NCBI RefSeq assembly: GCF_021602585.1
Contig: NZ_BQIP01000014.1
Coordinates: 79,018-143,017 of the forward strand
Direction of reading: 5' to 3'
Source: Pseudomonas faucium
GTDB taxonomy: Bacteria > Pseudomonadota > Gammaproteobacteria > Pseudomonadales > Pseudomonadaceae
Length of the DNA: 64,000 nucleotides
Made by a program: the position numbers and the translations under genes. The notes beneath the pieces are model-generated. The model searched no databases. It was given only the letters and a program-made list of their open reading frames with translations, and was not told the origin of the DNA. Shown here in pieces: positions 58,857 through 64,000 of the stretch (within the stretch, counting starts at the first letter, position 1; every line of letters starts with the position of its first letter).

Positions 58857-59531
58857 CTACCCGGCTCGATTGCCTTGCAGACGAACACCCGTGCGAGTCG
58901 CCGGTGAAGTGCCTGGCGTTTGCCGAGCGAGCGGCGCCAAGCTGGAGGCAGCGCCGAGGATCATGTCGGTGAGTTGTTCAATGATTTGCCGTTGTGACAG
59001 GGTCGAATCGATGTCCTGCGATTGGCAAAGGCTTTCGAGCATGCCGATGACCCTGTTGGCGAAGAACCTGGTCGCCGAGCTATCCAAGCCTCGATGGAGC
59101 AGGGTAGAGGCAATGATGGCGGTCAGCTGCTGGGTGTATTCATCGCGCATCGCTGCGTGCAGCCGATACTGTTCTGCCGTCAGGTTGCGCGCTTCACGCA
59201 GCATGAGTTGCAACCTTTTGCACTCGCGCTGTTGAAGCTCGATGAAGGCACTCACGAATGCATGCAGGCGGGCGCGCGAGCCCTGGGCGGCCTTGAGCTT
59301 TGCTCGGGTGAGGCTCAGCAGGTCGCTCATGCATTCTTCGATGAGGTCGAAGAGCAGTGCCTGTTTGCTTTCGATGTGGTTGTACAGGGAACCCGCGCCG
59401 ATACCCAAGCGGGCGGCCAGGTCGCGCAAGCTCGTATTCTGATAGCCCTGTTCAGCGAACAAGTCCACTGCCGCCAGGTACAGGCGCTGCTGTGTCCCGG
59501 TCGGTGGGGCAGGTTGTGTGTTGGTGTTCAT
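58857..59531 (-). CDS. TetR-family regulator of the hutU-linked operon
   Basis: Regulator of 224 residues with the TetR helix-turn-helix at about 12-60 (TQQRLYLAAVDLFAEQGYQNTSLRDLAARLGIGAGSLYNHIESKQALLFDLI) and a helical ligand domain. The ligand domain resembles regulators of acyl-CoA metabolism in general form only. It is the last gene of the run CoA-transferase, acyl-CoA dehydrogenase, permease, TetR on the minus strand, 75 bp after the permease. It probably controls that run. Confidence 0.84.
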   Translation of the reverse strand: MNTNTQPAPPTGTQQRLYLAAVDLFAEQGYQNTSLRDLAARLGIGAGSLYNHIESKQALLFDLIEECMSDLLSLTRAKLKAAQGSRARLHAFVSAFIELQQRECKRLQLMLREARNLTAEQYRLHAAMRDEYTQQLTAIIASTLLHRGLDSSATRFFANRVIGMLESLCQSQDIDSTLSQRQIIEQLTDMILGAASSLAPLARQTPGTSPATRTGVRLQGNRAG

Positions 59532-59606
59532 GGGGTCTCTGGGCTGTTGGTGCCAGGGGCGGGCAGGTGGCTTGCCGCCCAGTGAGGGCGGCAAGCGGCT
59601 CAGGGG

Positions 59607-61013
59607 CTAGTACTGCTTCTGGGTAGCGTCTTGCGCGGGAAATGCCTGAGGGTGCCGGGCACCGCGCCTGGCAAGCGAGTAATAGACGAGCGCCGGCAAG
59701 ATCAAACCCACCAGCCAGGAAATGTCCGTCTCACCCAGGTATTGCACCAGCGGGCCGGTATAGAAGCTGGTGGCAATGAAGGGCATCTGCACCATCACCC
59801 CGAACCCGTAGGTGCCGATACCTACCCAGTTCCAGCGGCCATAGCGGCCATCGGGGTCGTCCAAGGCCGCGATGTCGTAGCGTTCCTTGGTGATGAAGTA
59901 GTAGTCCACCAGGTTGATGGCACTCCAAGGCGTGAAAAATGCCAGCAGGAACAGCAGGAAGGACTTGAACGCGCTGAGGAAGGAATGCTGCCCGATCAGC
60001 GCAAGGGTGGTGGAGATGCCGACAATACAGAGCACGAAGACCAGGCGCTGGCCGGAGGACACCGTGAAGCGTTTGTGAAACGCACTGACAATGGTGGCGA
60101 TGCACATGAAGCTGCCATAGGCGTTCAAGGTGGCGATGGTCACTTTGCCAAAGCCGATGCTGAAGAACAGCAGGCTCGCAATCAGCCCGCTGGCGCCTAG
60201 GCTTACGATGTAATTCACCTCATGCCCTGAGAAGGCACTGCCTGCCAGGGCGGCAGCGAACACGCCGAGCACCATGGAGGTCTGTGAACCGAGCACTGAG
60301 CCCAGGCCTACGGCAAGGAACGTGCGCAACGGGGAGGTGGCACTGGGCAGGTAACGCGAGTAGTCGGCGACGTAGGGGCCGAAGGCGATCTGCCACGAGG
60401 CCGAAAGCGAAACGGCCAGAAGGAACGTGTTCCAACCGAAGTGTCGGTTATCGAGCAAGGTGGCGATATCGTTCACCGAGAACATGCGAACGAAAAGGTA
60501 GGCGAATGCCACCAAGCCGAGCGCACTGGCAACCCGCCCCAGCAAGTGAATCACCCTGTAGCCACACACCGTCAGGGCCACGATCACGGCGGCGAAAACG
60601 AGGATGCCGCCGGTATCGCTGATATTGGCCATGCGGCCGATGGCCTGGCCGGCCAGCACCGTGCCGGTGGCATTGAACCCGATGTACATGATGCAGACCA
60701 GTACCAGCGGTATCACCGCACCGAACACACCGAACTGCACGCGGCTGGAAACCATTTGCGGCAGGCCCAGACGCGGGCCTTGAGCGCCATGCAGCGCCAT
60801 CACGATGCCGCCGAACACCTGGCCGATCAACAGGCCGATCAATGACCAGAACACATCGCCACCCAGCACCACTGCCAAGGCACCGGTGACGATGGCCGTT
60901 ATCTGCAGATTGGCACCGAACCATAAGGTGAACTGGCTGAAGAGGCGACCGTGGCGTTCGCTTTCGGGGATGTAATCGATGGATCGCGTTTCTATGAGGG
61001 GCTTGCCAGACAT
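59607..61013 (-). CDS. NCS1-family permease (cytosine/hydantoin/allantoin type)
   Basis: Inner-membrane permease of 468 residues with 12 hydrophobic segments. MSGKPLIETRSIDYIPESERHGRLFSQFTLWFGANLQ is the typical NCS1 N-terminus. GVMALHGAQGPRLGLPQMVSSRVQFGVFGAVIP-like sequence and LTPWSAINLVDYYFI-like sequence (FFTPWSAINLVDYYFITK) are conserved NCS1 motifs. NCS1 proteins carry small nitrogen heterocycles such as cytosine, hydantoins or allantoin. An imidazole-containing acid is the inferred substrate here because hutU and acyl-CoA genes are adjacent. Confidence 0.86.
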   Translation of the reverse strand: MSGKPLIETRSIDYIPESERHGRLFSQFTLWFGANLQITAIVTGALAVVLGGDVFWSLIGLLIGQVFGGIVMALHGAQGPRLGLPQMVSSRVQFGVFGAVIPLVLVCIMYIGFNATGTVLAGQAIGRMANISDTGGILVFAAVIVALTVCGYRVIHLLGRVASALGLVAFAYLFVRMFSVNDIATLLDNRHFGWNTFLLAVSLSASWQIAFGPYVADYSRYLPSATSPLRTFLAVGLGSVLGSQTSMVLGVFAAALAGSAFSGHEVNYIVSLGASGLIASLLFFSIGFGKVTIATLNAYGSFMCIATIVSAFHKRFTVSSGQRLVFVLCIVGISTTLALIGQHSFLSAFKSFLLFLLAFFTPWSAINLVDYYFITKERYDIAALDDPDGRYGRWNWVGIGTYGFGVMVQMPFIATSFYTGPLVQYLGETDISWLVGLILPALVYYSLARRGARHPQAFPAQDATQKQY

Positions 61014-61115
61014 GAGCGTGTCTCCTGTGGCGCCACTGCCCATGGCGCCTCTATTGTTGTTATGTGACCGATGCCCTTTGAGCCTGAACGGCTGGTGCCG
61101 CCCAGGCTGACCACC

Positions 61116-62261
61116 TCACGCGCGGGCGGCGTCTAGTACGGCGCGGGAGATGATGATTTTCTGCACCTCCGAAGTCCCTTCAAAAATGCGCAGGATGCGT
61201 GCATCGCGCACCAGGCGCTCCAGCGGCAGGTCGCGAATGTAGCCATAACCGCCATGCAGCTGGAGTGCGGCATCGGTGATGAAACCGGCCGCCTCGGCGG
61301 CGAACAGCTTGGCGGTGGCCGACTCCAGGCTGAAGCGCCCGCCCGAATCACGGCTGGCCGCAGCGTGCAGGGTCAGCAGGCGCGCTGCCTGCAATTGGCT
61401 GTGCATGTCTGCAAGACGCCACTGTGTACCCTGGTAGGCAGCCAATGGCTTGGGGCCGATCTGGCGCTGCTGGGCCCAGCTGAGGCTGTGCTCCATGGCG
61501 GCGCGGGCGATGCCCAAGGCCATCGCCGCCACTTCTACCCGGCCGCGATCCAAGACCTCCATCGCGGTCTTGAAGCCATGGCCTTGCTCGCCCAGCAAGG
61601 CGCTGGCGGGCAGCCAGCAGTCCAGCGACAGCTCATAGATCGTGCTGCCGCGCAGGCCCATGGTCTTTTCCGGGCTGGAAAAGGTGATGCCCTGCGTCCC
61701 TTTGGGAATGACAAAAGCGCTGATGCCGTGATGACCCGCGTCGCCGTCGGTCTTGGCGTACAGCACGATGAAATCGGCTTCGCGGGCATTGGTGATGTAA
61801 TGCTTGCTGCCACGGATCCGCCAGCCATCATTTTCCTGGCTCGCTCGGGTGCGCATATCGGCCGGGTTGGAGCCGGCCGCAGGTTCGGTCAGCGCGAACG
61901 CGCCCAGCAACTCGCCAGTGGCGGCGCGGGGCAGCCATTGCTGGCGCTGCGCCTCGGTGCCACCGATGAGCAGCGAGTCGGTGGCCAGAAAATGCGCGGT
62001 CATTGCCGACGCGGTGGAGGCGCAGGCGGCGGCCACTGCCTCCACCACGCGGCTCATTGCAAGGCTTGTGATGCCAAACCCACCATAGGCCTCAGGCAGA
62101 TTGATGCCCATGAACCCCAGATCACCCAGGGCCTTGAGGCTGTCGGCGCAAAACGCCTCGGACTCATCAAGGCCCTGGGCCTTGGGTTTCAGTACGTCTT
62201 GAGCAACGCGCTCGGCAGATTCGATGATTGCCAGTTCCGCGGCGTCCAGTTCGTAGTTCAT
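61116..62261 (-). CDS. Acyl-CoA dehydrogenase
   Basis: FAD acyl-CoA dehydrogenase of 381 residues. Motifs are LPEAYGGFGI, GAFALTEPAAGSNPADMRTRA (FAD/substrate), YITNAREADFIVLYAKTDG, LHGGYGYIRDLPLERLVRDARILRIFEGTSEVQK, with catalytic E361. The start at 62261 gives MNYELDAAEL, two bases after the CoA-transferase stop (translational coupling). It would introduce a 2,3-double bond into an acyl-CoA. The pairing with a CoA-transferase and hutU points to a short aromatic-side-chain acid; see the finding on imidazolepropionate. Confidence 0.88.
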   Translation of the reverse strand: MNYELDAAELAIIESAERVAQDVLKPKAQGLDESEAFCADSLKALGDLGFMGINLPEAYGGFGITSLAMSRVVEAVAAACASTASAMTAHFLATDSLLIGGTEAQRQQWLPRAATGELLGAFALTEPAAGSNPADMRTRASQENDGWRIRGSKHYITNAREADFIVLYAKTDGDAGHHGISAFVIPKGTQGITFSSPEKTMGLRGSTIYELSLDCWLPASALLGEQGHGFKTAMEVLDRGRVEVAAMALGIARAAMEHSLSWAQQRQIGPKPLAAYQGTQWRLADMHSQLQAARLLTLHAAASRDSGGRFSLESATAKLFAAEAAGFITDAALQLHGGYGYIRDLPLERLVRDARILRIFEGTSEVQKIIISRAVLDAARA

Positions 62262-62263
62262 TG

Positions 62264-63421
62264 TTATTCTCCAGTGTGGGGCAGGCCGAACAGGGCATTG
62301 GCTTCGCCCAGGCGGGGGGCAGGCGAAGCGGCGTGGGGTTTGCTTGCGTTGAAAAACACCGGCTGCGGTACCAAGGGCGACTGTGCACCGCCCTCTATCA
62401 GCAATTGGCGCACCTGGGCTTGCTCGCTGCTGGTGGCCTGGGCCAGATCCCATACAGGCGAGGCGGGCACCCCGGCGTCCAGCAGCACGTCACAGATCTG
62501 TTCAACGCGTTGGGTGCTCGTCCAGGACTCGATCCGTGCTTTCAAGGCCACTTCGTTGGCGGTGCGCGAGCCGTCGTCGACGAAGCGCGGGTCATCGGCC
62601 AAAGCCTGGCATTGCATGGTCTGGCACAAGCGGCGGAACAGCTTGTCGCTGGCGACTGCGATCACCACCAGCCCATCAGCGGCGCGGTAGGTGTCGAATG
62701 GCGTCGAGACCGGGTGACGGTTGCCCACCAGCCCCGGGGCGCGACCCTGAGCAAACAGATTGGAGAGGCCGGTCATTTGCAGGCTGACCAAGACGTCGAA
62801 CATCGCCACATCCAGGTACTGTGCGCCAGCCGCGTGGAACTCACGGGCGAACAGCGCCGAGCTGATTGCCCAGGCGGCGTAGACGCCAGCGCAGAGATCG
62901 CCAAGTGCTTCACCACTGCGGGTTGGGCCGGTCTGGGGGAAACCTGTCACGCTCATCAGGCCGGACATGGCCTGGGCGACGATGTCGTAGGCCGGGCGGG
63001 TGGACAGTGGCCCGCTCTGGCCGAACCCGGAAATACTGGCGTAGATCAGCCGAGGGTTGAGTGCCTTGAGGCTGTCGAAATCGATGCCCAACCGCTGGGT
63101 CACGCCGGGGCGGAAATTTTCCACCACGACATCGGCATCGGCCACCAGTGCGTGAAAGCGCTGAAGCTGGGCCGGGTCCTTGAAATCAAGTTCGACGCTG
63201 CGCTTGCCGCGGTTGATCAGGCCGAAATAGACGCTCTCGCCATTTTCGCCAAAAGGGCCCAGGTGGCGGCTGTCATCGCCATGCCCCGGCACTTCGAACT
63301 TGATCACTTCGGCGCCTAGGTCAGCCAGCATCGCAGTGCAGTGCGGGCCGGCCAGTACACGGCTCAGGTCCAGCACACGCACCCCTTGCAGCGGCTTGGG
63401 AGCGCAGTTGTTTGGATTCAT
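62264..63421 (-). CDS. Class III CoA-transferase (CaiB/BaiF family)
   Basis: Family III CoA-transferase of 385 residues. The N-terminal GVRVLDLSRVLAGPHCTAMLADLGAEVIKFEVPGHGDDSR and SGFGQSGP are family signatures. The Asp that forms the acyl-anhydride with CoA is D175 in GEALGDLCAGVYAAW. It moves CoA between acids, activating or releasing the substrate of the adjacent dehydrogenase. The ATG at 63421 lies 11 bp after the hutU stop, so it is likely in one operon with hutU. The donor acyl-CoA is unknown. Confidence 0.88.
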   Translation of the reverse strand: MNPNNCAPKPLQGVRVLDLSRVLAGPHCTAMLADLGAEVIKFEVPGHGDDSRHLGPFGENGESVYFGLINRGKRSVELDFKDPAQLQRFHALVADADVVVENFRPGVTQRLGIDFDSLKALNPRLIYASISGFGQSGPLSTRPAYDIVAQAMSGLMSVTGFPQTGPTRSGEALGDLCAGVYAAWAISSALFAREFHAAGAQYLDVAMFDVLVSLQMTGLSNLFAQGRAPGLVGNRHPVSTPFDTYRAADGLVVIAVASDKLFRRLCQTMQCQALADDPRFVDDGSRTANEVALKARIESWTSTQRVEQICDVLLDAGVPASPVWDLAQATSSEQAQVRQLLIEGGAQSPLVPQPVFFNASKPHAASPAPRLGEANALFGLPHTGE

Positions 63422-63432
63422 GGCTTGGCTCC

Positions 63433-64000
63433 TCACGGCTGGGTGCTGGTGATCATCGGCAGGTTCAGGCCCTGCTCCTTGGCGCAGTCGATGGCGATCT
63501 GGTAGCCCGCATCGGCATGGCGCATCACCCCGGTAGCCGGGTCGTTGGTCAGCACGCGGGCAATGCGCTCGGCCGCCTCATCAGTACCGTCGCAAACAAT
63601 CACCATGCCAGAGTGCTGCGAGAAGCCCATGCCGACACCGCCGCCGTGGTGCAGGGAGACCCAGGTGGCGCCGCTGGCAGTGTTGAGCAGGGCATTGAGC
63701 AGCGGCCAGTCGGACACGGCATCGGAGCCATCCTGCATGGCTTCGGTTTCACGGTTGGGGCTGGATACCGAACCGGAGTCCAGGTGGTCGCGGCCGATCA
63801 CGATCGGCGCCGACAGCTCGCCGCTGCGCACCATTTCGTTGAACGCCAGGCCCAGCTTGGCGCGCAGGCCCAGGCCAACCCAGCAGATGCGCGCCGGCAG
63901 GCCCTGGAAGCTGATGCGCTCGCGGGCCATGTCCAGCCAGCGGTGCAGGTGGGCGTCGTCGGGGATCAGTTCCTTGACCTTGGCGTCGGTCTTGTAGATG
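63433..64000 (-). CDS. hutU: Urocanate hydratase (HutU), C-terminal part, gene continues past the window
   Basis: The last 188 residues of urocanase, which hydrates urocanate to imidazolonepropionate using tightly bound NAD+. Matching stretches are [108 protein letters not shown], which covers the NAD-region glycines and HHGGGVGMG. The frame stays open to base 64000 ([19 protein letters not shown] upstream). The rest of the hut genes would lie beyond the right edge; whether this is the main hutU or a second copy is not decided here. Confidence 0.92.
   Translation of the reverse strand, partial: IYKTDAKVKELIPDDAHLHRWLDMARERISFQGLPARICWVGLGLRAKLGLAFNEMVRSGELSAPIVIGRDHLDSGSVSSPNRETEAMQDGSDAVSDWPLLNALLNTASGATWVSLHHGGGVGMGFSQHSGMVIVCDGTDEAAERIARVLTNDPATGVMRHADAGYQIAIDCAKEQGLNLPMITSTQP

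Overview
The window reads as chromosomal DNA from a Pseudomonas, most likely of the P. putida group. The reasons are the high GC content, GC-rich third codon positions, spu/puu polyamine genes next to an XRE-cupin regulator, P. putida-style REP palindromes between genes, a LexA box of the CTG-N10-CAG type and a Fur-box-like site. No rRNA, tRNA, CRISPR array, insertion sequence, integrase or phage gene was seen. About 58 protein genes are supported. Two run off the edges (a gamma-glutamyl-GABA hydrolase on the left, urocanate hydratase on the right) and one is frameshifted.

Layout. 1-2.7 kb: end of a polyamine (putrescine to GABA) catabolic locus. 2.7-19.2 kb: a stress and redox accessory block with hemerythrin, SDR, a small membrane protein, Zn-alcohol dehydrogenase, a stressosome module (RsbR-RsbS-RsbT, an RsbX-like kinase/phosphatase fusion, two histidine kinases), a pyruvate-oxidase-like TPP enzyme, a Gly/Ser-rich secreted protein, a cation/proton antiporter and a three-subunit molybdenum aldehyde oxidoreductase. 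19.3-25.4 kb: CusCBA copper/silver efflux with a Met/His/Cys-rich periplasmic leader protein. 25.4-33.1 kb: an orphan FecR N-terminal domain, a DUF1543 protein, a TonB receptor under a probable Fur box, a LexA-controlled radical-SAM DNA repair pair, a GNAT, an MFS transporter and a DUF1289 protein. 33.1-38.1 kb: TetR regulator divergent from a porin, YtcJ-type amidohydrolase and MFS exporter/importer. 38.2-41.7 kb: small housekeeping and stress genes. 41.7-44.7 kb: a gene-free 0.8 kb stretch and the choline transporter BetT. 44.8-52.3 kb: an accessory penicillin-binding-protein cluster (PBP1A, PBP2, LysR, broken peptidoglycan-binding protein, PBP3). 52.4-57.2 kb: an SDR / PNPOx-like / RidA / acetolactate-synthase operon divergent from a class V aminotransferase. 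57.5-58.8 kb: an XRE regulator and an HD-domain hydrolase. 58.9-64 kb: TetR, NCS1 permease, acyl-CoA dehydrogenase and CoA-transferase directly downstream of hutU.

The strongest leads are these. (1) The stressosome is coupled to hybrid kinases and no sigma factor or DNA-binding output is encoded with it. (2) The alternative PBP1A/PBP2/PBP3 set lies away from the usual rodA, pil and dcw contexts and has its own LysR. (3) The hutU-linked CoA-transferase and acyl-CoA dehydrogenase could turn imidazolepropionate (dihydrourocanate) into urocanate. (4) The ALS/RidA/PNPOx/SDR/aminotransferase cluster has no obvious known product. All functions come from reading motifs and context; no search was run.
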